Notes under the pieces: generated by a model | The model's input: only the letters and a program-made list of their open reading frames with translations | Database searches by the model: none | What the model was told of the DNA's origin: nothing | DNA from: Bacteroidales bacterium UBA6366 | GTDB taxonomy: Bacteria > Bacteroidota > Bacteroidia > Bacteroidales > UBA932 | Length of the DNA: 52,774 bases | Assembly: GCA_002438845.1 (NCBI GenBank) | Contig: DJRG01000009.1 | Coordinates: 1 to 52,774, forward strand | Reading direction: 5' to 3' | Part shown: in pieces, positions 27,549 through 37,008 of the stretch | Layout: every line of letters begins with the position of its first letter | Numbering within the stretch: position 1 is the first letter of the stretch | Made by a program: the position numbers and the translations under genes

Positions 27549-28331
27549 ATGATATTCATAGACACACATTGCCACATCTGCGACAAGGCGTATTCCGGAG
27601 AGGAAAAGGCGTACATCGACAGGGCCCAGGCCGAAGGCGTCCGCCTCATGCTTCAGCCCGACATCGACAGGTCGGAGCGTCAGGAGATGTTCGACATCGT
27701 GAACAAGTATCCAGAGGCTCTGCGTCCGATGATCGGCCTATACCCCGGCTCGGTCGGGAAAGACTGGCGGACAGAGATCGACAACATGGTGAGTTTCCTC
27801 GACAGGTGGGAAGCTGGCACCGGGCGTAAGGTCGTGGCTGTCGGCGAAATAGGCCTAGACTACCACGAGGGGAAGGCGTTTGTCGAAGAGCAGAAAGAGG
27901 CCCTTGAATGGCAGCTCGACTTCGCGGCCAGCAGAAACCTGCCTGTCAACATCCACCTTCGTGACGCGATGGGCGATTTTCTGGAGATTCTCAAAAGACA
28001 CAAAGGATTGAGAGGGAATATGCACGCCTACAGCGGAAGCCTGGAGTCGTTCCAGGAAATCCAGCGGCTTGGAGACTGGCGCATCGGGGTCGGCGGCGTC
28101 GTGACGTTCAAGAACGCCGGACTCGCCGAGGTCGTCAGGCATGTCCCCCTTGAAAGAATAGTGCTGGAGACCGACGCTCCTTATCTCACTCCCGTTCCGC
28201 ACAGAGGCAAACGGAACGAGAGTTCGTACATCCCTCTGATAGCCGCGAAGATAGCGGAACTCAAGGGCATTCCCATCGAGGAGGTGGCGGAAACCACCAC
28301 CCACAACGCAAAAACACTATTCGGAATATGA
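27549..28331 (+). CDS. tatD: TatD-family metal-dependent deoxyribonuclease
   Basis: A 260-residue TIM-barrel hydrolase with all metal-ligand positions: HxH at H7/H9, E100 (GEIGLDYH), H136 (NIHLRDA), H159 (MHAYSG) and D209 (LETDAPY). TatD enzymes have 3'-exonuclease/DNase activity linked to DNA repair and fragmentation. The start is fixed by the family motif IDTHCH beginning at residue 4. The stop TGA overlaps the ATG of ansA (ATGA), so the two are translationally coupled. Confidence 0.93.
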   Translation: MIFIDTHCHICDKAYSGEEKAYIDRAQAEGVRLMLQPDIDRSERQEMFDIVNKYPEALRPMIGLYPGSVGKDWRTEIDNMVSFLDRWEAGTGRKVVAVGEIGLDYHEGKAFVEEQKEALEWQLDFAASRNLPVNIHLRDAMGDFLEILKRHKGLRGNMHAYSGSLESFQEIQRLGDWRIGVGGVVTFKNAGLAEVVRHVPLERIVLETDAPYLTPVPHRGKRNESSYIPLIAAKIAELKGIPIEEVAETTTHNAKTLFGI

Positions 28332-29362
28332 GAAAGTCTTCCATCCTGATGATTTACACTGGAGGCACCATCGGCATGAAGCAGGACCCCATCGACCTGA
28401 CCCTCAAGCCGTTCGACTTCCACCAGATACTTGACGAAGTCCCCGAGCTGCAGAAATTCGCCCTGCGCATCGACTCGTACACTTTCAACCCACTGATCGA
28501 CTCCTCCGACGTCGAGCCCTCCTTCTGGCAGGCTTTGGCATCGCTGATCCATGAACGGTATGAGGACTATGACGGCTTCGTCGTCCTTCACGGGACAGAC
28601 ACGATGGCATATTCAGCGTCAGCGCTGAGCTTTATGCTTGAGAACCTGGCTAAACCGGTCGTGTTCACCGGAAGCCAGCTGCCGATCGGAGTCCCGCGTA
28701 CCGACGGCAAGGAGAACCTGATCTCCGCCGTGGAGATAGCCTCCGCCAAGGATTCCGAGGGGCATCCACGTGTGCCGGAAGTGAGCATATTCTTCAACTC
28801 CAAACTGCTGAGAGGCAACCGCAGCGTCAAGGTCAGCTCCGAGGATTTCAGCGCCTTCAAGTCTCCGAACTGCCCTCCGCTGGCCGAGGCAGGGATCAGC
28901 ATAAAATACAACGACAGCGTCATCCGCAGGCCGGATCGCTGGGACGAGCCACTGAGGATCAACACGAATCTTGACACCAGAGTCTCGATCCTGAAAGTTC
29001 ACCCAGGCATCACGCCTCAGGTCATGAAGTATTTCCTCTGCGGCCCGGACATACGCGCGGCCATCCTTGAGACCTACGGCTCCGGCAATGCCCCGTCAAG
29101 GCAATGGTTTCTGGACATCGTCAAGGAAGCCGCCGACATGGGAAAAGTGCTGATGAACGTGACGCAATGCCTGTCAGGCACTGTCAACATGGACATCTAC
29201 GCCACCGGGAAGGCTTTGGAAAAAGCCGGAGTGGTCTCAGGTTCAGACATCACCACAGAAAGCGCCCTCGCCAAACTGTTCCACCTGATGGGCAAGACTT
29301 CTGACAACGAATGGGTGAAGTCCAGGCTCGGAGATAACCTGCAAGGAGAAATTTCCCTATAA
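28328..29362 (+). CDS. ansA: Type I (cytosolic) L-asparaginase
   Basis: A 344-residue enzyme that hydrolyses asparagine to aspartate and ammonia. The N-terminal signature YTGGTIGM holds the nucleophilic Thr14, and the second Thr/Asp site is HGTDTM (88-93). No signal peptide, so cytosolic type I rather than periplasmic type II. It overlaps tatD by 4 bp. Length and C-terminus are normal. Confidence 0.93.
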   Translation: MRKSSILMIYTGGTIGMKQDPIDLTLKPFDFHQILDEVPELQKFALRIDSYTFNPLIDSSDVEPSFWQALASLIHERYEDYDGFVVLHGTDTMAYSASALSFMLENLAKPVVFTGSQLPIGVPRTDGKENLISAVEIASAKDSEGHPRVPEVSIFFNSKLLRGNRSVKVSSEDFSAFKSPNCPPLAEAGISIKYNDSVIRRPDRWDEPLRINTNLDTRVSILKVHPGITPQVMKYFLCGPDIRAAILETYGSGNAPSRQWFLDIVKEAADMGKVLMNVTQCLSGTVNMDIYATGKALEKAGVVSGSDITTESALAKLFHLMGKTSDNEWVKSRLGDNLQGEISL

Positions 29363-29491
29363 TTATTGTCAATTGGAAATAATTTAGTAAATTGCAACGG
29401 TTTTGTGGTGGCTTTTCGCCTCCCGCGAAGCCTTGGGAAAAGATAACTATTTAATACATTATCAATTAAAATTAAACACACAAAAACAGTT

Positions 29492-30301
29492 ATGAAAAAG
29501 TTTTTCATGTTTTTGGCAGTAGCCGGTGTTCTCACCTTCACTGCAAACATCGCATCCGCTCAGGATCAGCCAGCCGCTGACAACGCAGCCGCAACAGAGC
29601 AAGTTGAGACTGCCGCTCCAGCCCAGCCAATGTCCGCAGAGGATCTCCTCAAGGGTACCGGAGAGGACGTTCCTATGCACCAGCAGATCAAGACCTACTT
29701 CATTCAGGGAGGTCCTGGATTTATGTCCATGATCCTCCTCTGCCTCATCATCGGTCTTGCGCTCGCGATTGAGAGAATCCTTTATCTCTCATTCTCAAAG
29801 ACCAACACCAAGAAGCTCATCAAGAATGTCGAGGATGCCCTCGCACAGGGTGGCGTCGAGAAGGCAAAGGCTGTCTGCCGTGACACAAAGGGTCCTGTCG
29901 CCAGCATTTTCTACGACGGTCTCAACCACTACGATGAAGGTATTGATGTTGTCGAGAAGAGAATCACCTCGGCAGGTGGCGTTCAGATGAGCCTCATGGA
30001 GAACAACCTCTCATGGATCGCCCTGTTCATCGCCCTTGCTCCTTCACTCGGATTCTTGGGGACAGTTATCGGTATGGTTCAGGCGTTCGACGCCATCGAG
30101 GCTGCCGGAGACATCTCTCCTAACATCGTCGCCGGAGGTATGAAGGTCGCCCTTATCACCACCGTCGGTGGTCTTATCGTCGCCATGATTCTTCAGGTGT
30201 TCTACAACTATATTCTTTCCAGAATCGACGCCCTCTCCATCGACATGGAGAACGCTTCAATCGATCTCGTAGACGTTCTTGCAAAGAACCAGAAGAAATA
30301 A
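29492..30301 (+). CDS. exbB: ExbB/TolQ-family proton channel subunit
   Basis: A 269-residue inner-membrane protein. A signal-peptide-like N-terminus (about 1-23) and an Ala/Pro/Gln-rich periplasmic segment precede three transmembrane helices (about 76-96, 174-196, 216-240). The conserved MotA/TolQ/ExbB segment ALAPSLGFLGTVIGMVQAF is present. It forms the proton channel that energises TonB. First gene of exbB-orf-exbD-exbD; the gene order supports a TonB-coupled rather than Tol role. The 129 bp upstream hold no confident promoter box. Confidence 0.93.
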   Translation: MKKFFMFLAVAGVLTFTANIASAQDQPAADNAAATEQVETAAPAQPMSAEDLLKGTGEDVPMHQQIKTYFIQGGPGFMSMILLCLIIGLALAIERILYLSFSKTNTKKLIKNVEDALAQGGVEKAKAVCRDTKGPVASIFYDGLNHYDEGIDVVEKRITSAGGVQMSLMENNLSWIALFIALAPSLGFLGTVIGMVQAFDAIEAAGDISPNIVAGGMKVALITTVGGLIVAMILQVFYNYILSRIDALSIDMENASIDLVDVLAKNQKK

Positions 30302-30332
30302 TTTGTAGCAACAATTTTAGAATCTGATTATA

Positions 30333-30743
30333 ATGAATAAGATATTCAAAATAACCGGATGGGTGTTGGGTCTACTGGGAATAGTCTTTGGCATCCTGGC
30401 TTTCGTCAACGGAGGCTCCGCCATCGACCTTCTCCTCAGGTACACTTACGTGCTGTTCATCGCGGCCGTGGTTATCTGGATCGGACTGTCAATATTCATT
30501 TCCGGCAGGAACAACCCTAAGAACCTGCTCAAGGCCGCCGGAGTGGTGGTAGGAATCGCGGTTCTGGTTATCCTGGCCTATGTGCTCTCATCGGGCGCAC
30601 CGGCACTTAACGTCAAGACACAGCCGACCACCCAGTGGCTCAAGCTGACAGACACTATGCTTCTTCTGACCTACGTCCTCGGTGGCGCCGCGATCGTCGC
30701 TATCATCGTTGGTGCCGTCAGAGACGCGATCAACAACAAATAA
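30333..30743 (+). CDS. Four-helix membrane protein of the exb operon
   Basis: A 136-residue protein with four hydrophobic segments (about 7-25, 40-56, 65-85 and 107-130), short loops and a positively charged first loop. It sits between exbB and the first exbD, 31 bp after one and 9 bp before the other, so it is co-expressed with the energy-coupling complex. I do not recognise a named domain. An accessory role in the ExbB/ExbD complex is inference from position alone. Confidence 0.75.
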   Translation: MNKIFKITGWVLGLLGIVFGILAFVNGGSAIDLLLRYTYVLFIAAVVIWIGLSIFISGRNNPKNLLKAAGVVVGIAVLVILAYVLSSGAPALNVKTQPTTQWLKLTDTMLLLTYVLGGAAIVAIIVGAVRDAINNK

Positions 30744-30752
30744 CATCAAGCT

Positions 30753-31328
30753 ATGGCAAGAAAAACACCGGGACTGAACACACAATCGACAGCCGATATC
30801 GCGTTCCTTCTGCTCTGCTACTTCCTGATGACATCCACCATGGATCAGCAGTCAGGTCTGCAGCGCCGTCTCCCTCCTATGCCTGATCAGAATCAGAAGA
30901 CGGAAGACACGAAGGTCAACAAGCGTAACATCATCATCGTGAAGATCAACTCTTCCGACAGACTGTATGCCGGTGACCAGATCTTGGATGTTAGCCAGCT
31001 CAAGGATAAGATCAAGGAATTCATCACAAACCCAAGCAACGATCCTAACCTTCCGGAAAGGGAGATGAAGATGATCGAGGGCTACGGTGAATATCCGGTT
31101 TCCAAGGGAGTCATCTCACTTCAGAATGACCGTGGAACCAGCTACAGGGCCTATATCGCGGTTCAGAACGAGCTCGTGAAGGCCATCAACGAAGTCCGTG
31201 ACGACTTCTGCAAACAGAACTACGGAAAGGCTTACGCCTTCCTCACAGATGACCAGCAGAAGATTGTCAGGGAAGCTATTCCACAGAACATTTCCGAGGC
31301 GGAGCCTAAGGATGTTACCAAAAAGTAA
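30753..31328 (+). CDS. exbD: ExbD/TolR-family biopolymer transport protein (first copy)
   Basis: A 191-residue protein with one N-terminal transmembrane helix (about 14-30). It carries the essential membrane Asp (D15 in TADIAFLLL) that takes protons in ExbD, followed by a periplasmic domain. It is longer than classical ExbD because of an insert (about 85-130). The second exbD follows 17 bp later, a common paired arrangement in Bacteroidetes. Confidence 0.9.
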   Translation: MARKTPGLNTQSTADIAFLLLCYFLMTSTMDQQSGLQRRLPPMPDQNQKTEDTKVNKRNIIIVKINSSDRLYAGDQILDVSQLKDKIKEFITNPSNDPNLPEREMKMIEGYGEYPVSKGVISLQNDRGTSYRAYIAVQNELVKAINEVRDDFCKQNYGKAYAFLTDDQQKIVREAIPQNISEAEPKDVTKK

Positions 31329-31345
31329 AACAGGAGGACAAGACA

Positions 31346-31807
31346 ATGCCTAATTTTAAAAGAAGTGGTAAAAAAGAAATGCCGGAGTTGGGAACCAGCT
31401 CGGACATCGTGTTCATGTTCCTGTTCTTCTTCATGGTAACCTCACAGCTCCGTTCAACGGAGGTTAAGGTCAGAGTGAGACTTCCAGAAGCTACAGAGGT
31501 CGCCAAGCTTGAAAGAAAGGATTTGGCTTCATACATCTACATCGGATCCCCTACCGCTCAGTATCAGAGCCAGTACGGAACCGAGGCGCGTATCCAGCTG
31601 AACGACTCTTTCAAGACGACGAACGACATCCGTGACTTCATCGCCGCAGAACGCGACGCGATGAGCGAGGCTGACCGCCAGTTGATGCAGGTCTCAATCA
31701 AGGCAGACGAAGATGCGAGAATGGGTATCGTGACGGACGTCAAGCAGGAGCTTAGGCGCTGCTCCGCCCTCAAGATCATGTACGCTGCAAGAAAGGCAGA
31801 GAAATAA
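31346..31807 (+). CDS. exbD: ExbD/TolR-family biopolymer transport protein (second copy)
   Basis: A 153-residue protein with one transmembrane helix (about 19-34), the conserved Asp at D20 (SSDIVFMFLFFFMV) and a periplasmic domain ending in a Lys-rich tail. With the first copy it would make a hetero-ExbD complex around the ExbB pentamer. Last gene of the operon, followed 20 bp later by a strong terminator hairpin. Confidence 0.9.
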   Translation: MPNFKRSGKKEMPELGTSSDIVFMFLFFFMVTSQLRSTEVKVRVRLPEATEVAKLERKDLASYIYIGSPTAQYQSQYGTEARIQLNDSFKTTNDIRDFIAAERDAMSEADRQLMQVSIKADEDARMGIVTDVKQELRRCSALKIMYAARKAEK

Positions 31808-31828
31808 ACATTCTTGAAATACTTTTAG

Positions 31829-31866
31829 GAGAGGGGCTGGCCGGCAGGTCAGTCCCTCTCTTTATT
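31829..31866 (+). terminator. Intrinsic terminator after the exb operon
   Basis: GAGAGGG pairs with CCCTCTC, extended inwards by CTG/CAG-type pairs, and is followed by TTTATT. It lies 21 bp after the exbD stop. Confidence 0.85.
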
Positions 31867-31900
31867 CGGTTGGTCACTGAGCCTGTCGAAGTGGCAACCG
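31867..31900 (+). repeat. Copy of the dispersed 25-bp palindrome (covariant arms)
   Basis: The core begins GGTCACTGAGCCTGTCGA at 31872. Its inner arms are CACT/AGTG where other copies have CGCT/AGCG, so both arms changed together. CGGTTG/CAACCG pairs extend the stem on both sides. Confidence 0.75.
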
Positions 31901-31957
31901 TCCGCAATGAGCGGTTCTACAGGCTCTATGACCGGAGGCGGAATATTCAAAAAGGTC

Positions 31958-31988
31958 TTTGACCGCCGTAAATTTTATACTATCTTTG
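31958..31988 (+). promoter_or_regulatory. Complete Bacteroidetes-type promoter for asnS
   Basis: -33 box TTTG (31958-31961), 19-bp spacer and -7 box TATCTTTG (31981-31988). The ATG follows at 32016, leaving a leader of roughly 20 nt. Spacing and both boxes agree with the primary sigma factor consensus. Confidence 0.8.
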
Positions 31989-32015
31989 TGAAATTGAATC
32001 AAATGTCAAACAAAT

Positions 32016-33413
32016 ATGGTAACGAGGAGCAAAGTGAAGGACCTGCTCAAGGCGACTCCGGGACAGGAAGTGCTCGCCAAAGGTTGGGTCAGAACAAAAA
32101 GAGGCAACAAACAGATCAAGTTCATCGCTCTGAACGATGGCTCGACAGTGAATAACATTCAGGTTGTGGTCGACATGGCCAATTTCGACGAAGCCATCAT
32201 CGCCAGGATCACGACCGGAGCCAGCATCTGCGTGACCGGAAACCTGATAGAGTCTGTCGGCAGCGGTCAGGCCGTGGAAATCCAGGCAAAGGAGATCGAG
32301 GTGCTTGGAGAATGCGATCCGGTAAGATACCCGCTTCAAAAGAAGAACACATCTCTTGAATATCTCCGCACAGTGGCTCATCTGCGTCCGAGGACCAACA
32401 CATTCGGAGCCGTGCTGAGGATTCGCCACGCGATGGCTTTCGCGATTCACAAGTTCTTCAACGACAAGGGATTCGTCTACCTCAACACGCCTCTGATCAC
32501 AGAATCGGACGCCGAAGGCGCCGGAGACATGTTCCAGGTCACGACACTCAACCTTGAGAACGTGCCGAAGAAAGAGAACGGCAAGGTAGACTTCAGCAAG
32601 GATTTCTTCGGAAAGAAGACCAGCCTCACCGTCAGCGGACAGCTTGAGGGAGAACTCGGAGCGACTGCCGTCGGTGAGATCTACACGTTCGGCCCGACAT
32701 TCAGGGCGGAGAACTCGAACACACCAAGGCATCTCGCCGAGTTCTGGATGATCGAGCCGGAGATGGCATTCTACGACATCAACGACAACATGGTCCTTGC
32801 CGAGGAATTCGTGAAGTACCTCGTGCAGTACGCGCTCGACAACTGTGCGGATGACCTGAAATTCCTCAACGACAAGTACGATGAGGGTCTGATCGAAAGG
32901 CTCAAGAGCGTGCTCGGAATCGCGTTCCAAAGAGTGACCTACACCGAGGCTGTCGAGATCCTCGAGGAAGCGGTAAAGAACGGCACACAGTTCGAGTACC
33001 CAGTCCACTGGGGAACCGACTTCCAGAGCGAGCATGAACGCTTCCTTGTGGAGAAACATTTCGGCAAGCCTGTGATCCTCACGGACTTTCCTAAAGACAT
33101 CAAGGCTTTCTACATGAAGCAGAACGAGGATGGGAAGACCGTGCGTGGAATGGATGTGCTCTTCCCGAAGATCGGCGAGATCATCGGAGGATCAGAAAGG
33201 GAGGCTTCCCTTGAGAAATTGGAGCGGAGGATCGACGAGCTGAAGATGAGCCGCAAAAATCTCGAATGGTACATCGACACCCGCCGCTACGGAACAGTAC
33301 CTCACAGCGGATTCGGTCTCGGATTCGAGAGACTGCTGCTCTTCGTCACCGGCATGGCCAACATCCGCGACGTGATCCCGTTCCCAAGGACTCCAAAGAA
33401 CGCAGAATTCTAA
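32016..33413 (+). CDS. asnS: Asparaginyl-tRNA synthetase
   Basis: A 465-residue class IIb synthetase of typical length. The N-terminal OB-fold anticodon-binding domain (about 18-100, VLAKGWVRTKRGNKQIKF) precedes the catalytic core. Class II motif 2 is at FRAENSNTPRHLAEFWMIEP and motif 3 at GFGLGFERLLLF near the C-terminus. It charges tRNA-Asn with asparagine. Transcribed from its own well-formed promoter; udk follows after 12 bp, so the downstream genes may share it. Confidence 0.96.
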   Translation: MVTRSKVKDLLKATPGQEVLAKGWVRTKRGNKQIKFIALNDGSTVNNIQVVVDMANFDEAIIARITTGASICVTGNLIESVGSGQAVEIQAKEIEVLGECDPVRYPLQKKNTSLEYLRTVAHLRPRTNTFGAVLRIRHAMAFAIHKFFNDKGFVYLNTPLITESDAEGAGDMFQVTTLNLENVPKKENGKVDFSKDFFGKKTSLTVSGQLEGELGATAVGEIYTFGPTFRAENSNTPRHLAEFWMIEPEMAFYDINDNMVLAEEFVKYLVQYALDNCADDLKFLNDKYDEGLIERLKSVLGIAFQRVTYTEAVEILEEAVKNGTQFEYPVHWGTDFQSEHERFLVEKHFGKPVILTDFPKDIKAFYMKQNEDGKTVRGMDVLFPKIGEIIGGSEREASLEKLERRIDELKMSRKNLEWYIDTRRYGTVPHSGFGLGFERLLLFVTGMANIRDVIPFPRTPKNAEF

Positions 33414-33425
33414 AAATCCACGAAT

Positions 33426-34052
33426 ATGTTAGTGATCGGAATAGCCGGTGGCTCAGGCTCCGGAAAGACAACGGTGGTCAATGCGATAACCGAAAAGCTC
33501 AAGGAAAGGGTTGTGGTGATTCCGCAGGATTCCTACTACAAGGACTCCAGCCACCTTCCTTTGGAGGAGAGGCAGCGGATCAACTTCGACCATCCTGACG
33601 CCATCGATTTCAAGCTTCTCTGCGGACAGCTCAGCGACTTGAAGAATGGCAAGGCGATAGAGCAGCCGGTATATTCCTACATCACATGCTCGAGGTCCAA
33701 GACCGAGACCGTCACCGTGGAACCGGCCGAGGTCATCATCATCGAAGGGATTCTGGTGTTCACCTGCAAGGAGTTGCGGGATCAGATGGACATCAAGATA
33801 TTCGTGGACGCTGATGACGACGACCGCTTGATGAGGGTCATGGCCAGAGACATTCTGGAAAGGGGCAAGACCGTCGAGACGGTGATTGAAAGGTACACAA
33901 AGACGGTGAAGCCGATGTACCTCCAGTTCATCGAACCGAGCAAGCGTTACGCCGATCTTATCATTCCTCAGGGCGGCCACAACAAGGTCGCGATCGACAT
34001 CATCTCGGCGACGATCGAGAAATCGCTGAGGGAGCGCGAGGCTGAGAGGTAG
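33426..34052 (+). CDS. udk: Uridine kinase
   Basis: A 208-residue P-loop kinase (GIAGGSGSGKTT, residues 5-16) that phosphorylates uridine and cytidine in pyrimidine salvage. The segments QDSYYKD, NFDHPDAIDF and IIIEGILVF, plus a C-terminal YTKTVKPMYLQFIEPSKRYAD stretch, are typical of the family. It starts 12 bp after asnS with an ATG in the GAATATG context. Confidence 0.95.
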   Translation: MLVIGIAGGSGSGKTTVVNAITEKLKERVVVIPQDSYYKDSSHLPLEERQRINFDHPDAIDFKLLCGQLSDLKNGKAIEQPVYSYITCSRSKTETVTVEPAEVIIIEGILVFTCKELRDQMDIKIFVDADDDDRLMRVMARDILERGKTVETVIERYTKTVKPMYLQFIEPSKRYADLIIPQGGHNKVAIDIISATIEKSLREREAER

Positions 34053-34092
34053 GGACGGATCATATTCAGCACAGAGTATATTCATTGACGCT

Positions 34093-34794
34093 ATGAGGAG
34101 CGACGACAAGGCAGGACTTTACATCACCATCATATTCCATCTGGTGGTGGTGATTGTGTTGCTTGTCTGTCAGATTTCCTCAGCGCTGAAGAGGGAGAAC
34201 ACGTTTGTGCTTGATTTCTCGAAACAGGAGAAGGTAGAGAAAGAGCAGGCGGAGCGCAACCTCAAGGAAGAGGTCAGCGAAAGGCTTGACAGGATGCTTG
34301 CGGAGGCGGCGGGAGTGCCGGTACGGAATGTGGCAGTGGACAGAGGAGCTCTCAAGGATGACCGCAACACCAATGCGGAGGAACTCTACAAGGAGGCAGA
34401 GAAACTGGCGCAGGACTTGAAAAACGGCCCTGAGATCGACGAGCCTAACGAGGACTATGTCGCTGTAAGCAAACCGGAAAGGAAAAGGGAGGAGCCGAAA
34501 AGTTCCTCCTACAAGGGACCGTCCGTAGTCTCCTATGAGCTTGAGGGCAGAAAGGCGAGCAAACTTTCGATCCCTGCTTACAGATGTCTGGGAGCCGGTC
34601 ATGTGACAGTGATCATCACAGTCGACCCCTCCGGCAAGGTGCTCAACGCAAAGGTCCAGGACGAGGTTTCATCTGATGACAAGTGTCTAAGGGACTTCGC
34701 GATAAGAGCCGCCAGACTTTCACGGTTCTCAGCCTCAGGAACGGCTCCGGCAAGACAGGTGGGGAACATCGTTTATTTGTTTGTGGCTCAATAA
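34093..34794 (+). CDS. TonB/TolA-like energy-transducer protein
   Basis: A 233-residue protein with one N-terminal transmembrane helix (about 8-30). A long charged Glu/Lys/Arg-rich spacer (about 40-145) follows, then a C-terminal domain of about 80 residues (GHVTVIITVDPSGKVLNAKV, then CLRDFAIRAARLSRF) resembling the TonB C-terminal fold. It lacks the Pro-Glu/Pro-Lys spacer of classical TonB. It may couple ExbB/ExbD to SusC-type receptors, or be a periplasm-spanning envelope protein. It lies 40 bp after udk. Confidence 0.7.
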   Translation: MRSDDKAGLYITIIFHLVVVIVLLVCQISSALKRENTFVLDFSKQEKVEKEQAERNLKEEVSERLDRMLAEAAGVPVRNVAVDRGALKDDRNTNAEELYKEAEKLAQDLKNGPEIDEPNEDYVAVSKPERKREEPKSSSYKGPSVVSYELEGRKASKLSIPAYRCLGAGHVTVIITVDPSGKVLNAKVQDEVSSDDKCLRDFAIRAARLSRFSASGTAPARQVGNIVYLFVAQ

Positions 34795-34822
34795 CATTTC
34801 TTATCTATAGTGGTTAAGGCTG

Positions 34823-36997
34823 ATGAACAGAAAGACACTGACCATACTGATCGCCACGGCGGTGGTCCTCATCGGAGGGATCGTCTTTGCCGTGGTGGAG
34901 TTATATTCAGGGACAGAAAGAGGTCCGGAACCGGAAGTCGATTCCAGATTTCTGGAAAACAACAGTTTGATCAAGGCGGTGCCATCTGATGCCGCGATAG
35001 TTCTTTGTTTCAAGAACTTCGGGCATGCCTGCGAACTTCTTGGAGACTCTCTGGCCGTTTTCGGAGAACTCGCCTCAAACAAGTTTGACAGGATAGCGGC
35101 CGCTCGGAGCGGCGAACTCAGGAGGGTTCCAGCCATCATGTCCGTGCACTACAGCAAGGACATTCCTCCGCTTTTGATCATTGAGGCCAAGAAAGCCATA
35201 GCCGACAGCACGGCCGAGCTAAAGAACCTTCTTGCCGTGGCGGACTCTTCAGGCCTGCTGACCAGGATCAACGGAGATTTGGTCCTCATCTCTTCCTCGG
35301 AAACCATCATAAACTCGTCCGTCAGACACCTCGAGGAGGGGCACAGCATTCTGGAGACAAAAGGGTTCAAGGAGATCGCCTCGTCAGGCATTGAGACCGG
35401 GGACGATGTGATTTTCTTCTCCAACGCCTATGCGGACAATATCCTGGGCGCATTCCTTTCCAGAAGGCACCGGAAAGCCAACGCTTTCGTCAAGGACATC
35501 TCCGAATGGGCGGCCTTCCGCATCACAGGACACTCCGAAACCGGAGCGGGAATGCGGGGAACCCTGCTCTACAGCAACGACCCTTACTACTACCTGAATG
35601 TCCTCAGCCACGCCAGCTCATCCTCTGTCGAGATCACCGACGCGGTGCCGGGGAATGTGGATTTCATAATCGATATCCCGATCGGCAACATAACCGCCTA
35701 CATCAAGGCTTACAGGAACCACCTTGATTCCAGAAGCCGTCTTGACAAATACGAATCCATCCTTCAATCCCAGAAAAAGGAATACGGGAAAAATGCGGAA
35801 GAGTGGGCACAGTCGCTTGACATCAAGGAGATAGCGGCGGTCAACCTGCATTTCGGGGGTAAATTGCGTAAAATCCTCCTGCTGAGGCCCGGCGCCAGGA
35901 TGTCAGAGGAGACGGCAAGTGCGGCCAACCACGCCGGTTTCGCCCGAACCATTTTCGGAGAGGTCTTCACAGGAGAGGACGAAAGTACCGGCAGGCTTGT
36001 CGGAAAGTGGATCGTCATCGGGTCAGAGGACTGCGTGGCTGGATATTCTGAGACAGATTTTCTGAAAGAGACACTCTCCGTCAGGCTGAAGTCTGAGGGG
36101 CTCGACAGAATTCCTCAGAAGAACTGCGGCGCATGGATATACCATTCGCTCAGCGAGGACCCGAATCAGCTTGACGCCAACTTCACCCCGATGATGGCGA
36201 AAGGGATAAGGAATATTCTTAAAGGTGCGGCATACGTCCCGGTTGTCCTGTCGGTGGTCTCGGAGGGAGGGAATATGTCATTGGATTTCAACCTTGACAG
36301 AATCGAGGTAAGCAAAGGTACAGTCGCACTGTCCGCCGCGAGAGACACGACCGTGAATGTGCCGCAAGGACCTTTCAAGGTCTTGAACTGCGCCACCGGG
36401 AAGATCAACACTCTCTACCAGAACAGCCACCTGTCAATATGTCTGCGGGACGAGAACGGCAAGGATGTCTGGGGAGTTCCTTTCAAGTCGAAGATCAGGG
36501 GCTACGTCCAGGAGGTGGACTACTACAACAACGGAAAGATCCAGTACCTGTTCGCAGCCGGATCACAGATGTTCCTGATAGACAGGCTCGGACGATTCGT
36601 CTCCGGATTTCCGTCCGAGACAGGCAAGAAAATTGCGGCAGGACCGGCCGTGTACGATTTCACGGGAGCGAAAGGCTACACCGCCATGCTCCTGCACACA
36701 GACAACACCGTAGGCTATTATGATCTGCATGGGAAACAGGTTCCTTCGTGGAAGGGAATAACGGCCGATGAGACTATAAAAAGCCTTCCCGAACTGCTGG
36801 AAGGGAATGGCGTCAGATACTGGGTGGTCAGGACATCGGCTCAGACCATGGTCTTCCCGTTCACGGGAGGAGAGCCTCTGGTCAAAGGCGAGGGCAACAG
36901 GATGATCCGGCCTGACAGTAAGATTGAGATAACAGACAAGGGGTTCAGCGCGGTTTGCTACGATGGGAAAGAACGAACTTTCAAGTCCGGCAAATAA
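34823..36997 (+). CDS. Large membrane-anchored periplasmic protein, function unknown
   Basis: A 724-residue protein with one N-terminal transmembrane segment (about 6-26) and a long extracytoplasmic part. The middle (about 45-500) is mixed alpha/beta, resembling DUF3352-type proteins seen in Bacteroidetes (ENNSLIKAVPSDAAIVLCFK near residue 45). The end (about 530-720) has beta-repeat strings such as IQYLFAAGSQMFLIDRLGRF and HTDNTVGYYDLHGKQVPSW, suggesting a beta-propeller-like fold. No catalytic motif is recognised. It lies 28 bp after the TonB-like gene and 11 bp before the acyl-CoA synthetase, so it belongs to the same transcription unit. Confidence 0.7.
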   Translation: MNRKTLTILIATAVVLIGGIVFAVVELYSGTERGPEPEVDSRFLENNSLIKAVPSDAAIVLCFKNFGHACELLGDSLAVFGELASNKFDRIAAARSGELRRVPAIMSVHYSKDIPPLLIIEAKKAIADSTAELKNLLAVADSSGLLTRINGDLVLISSSETIINSSVRHLEEGHSILETKGFKEIASSGIETGDDVIFFSNAYADNILGAFLSRRHRKANAFVKDISEWAAFRITGHSETGAGMRGTLLYSNDPYYYLNVLSHASSSSVEITDAVPGNVDFIIDIPIGNITAYIKAYRNHLDSRSRLDKYESILQSQKKEYGKNAEEWAQSLDIKEIAAVNLHFGGKLRKILLLRPGARMSEETASAANHAGFARTIFGEVFTGEDESTGRLVGKWIVIGSEDCVAGYSETDFLKETLSVRLKSEGLDRIPQKNCGAWIYHSLSEDPNQLDANFTPMMAKGIRNILKGAAYVPVVLSVVSEGGNMSLDFNLDRIEVSKGTVALSAARDTTVNVPQGPFKVLNCATGKINTLYQNSHLSICLRDENGKDVWGVPFKSKIRGYVQEVDYYNNGKIQYLFAAGSQMFLIDRLGRFVSGFPSETGKKIAAGPAVYDFTGAKGYTAMLLHTDNTVGYYDLHGKQVPSWKGITADETIKSLPELLEGNGVRYWVVRTSAQTMVFPFTGGEPLVKGEGNRMIRPDSKIEITDKGFSAVCYDGKERTFKSGK

Positions 36998-37008
36998 AAA
37001 CGAAGAAA

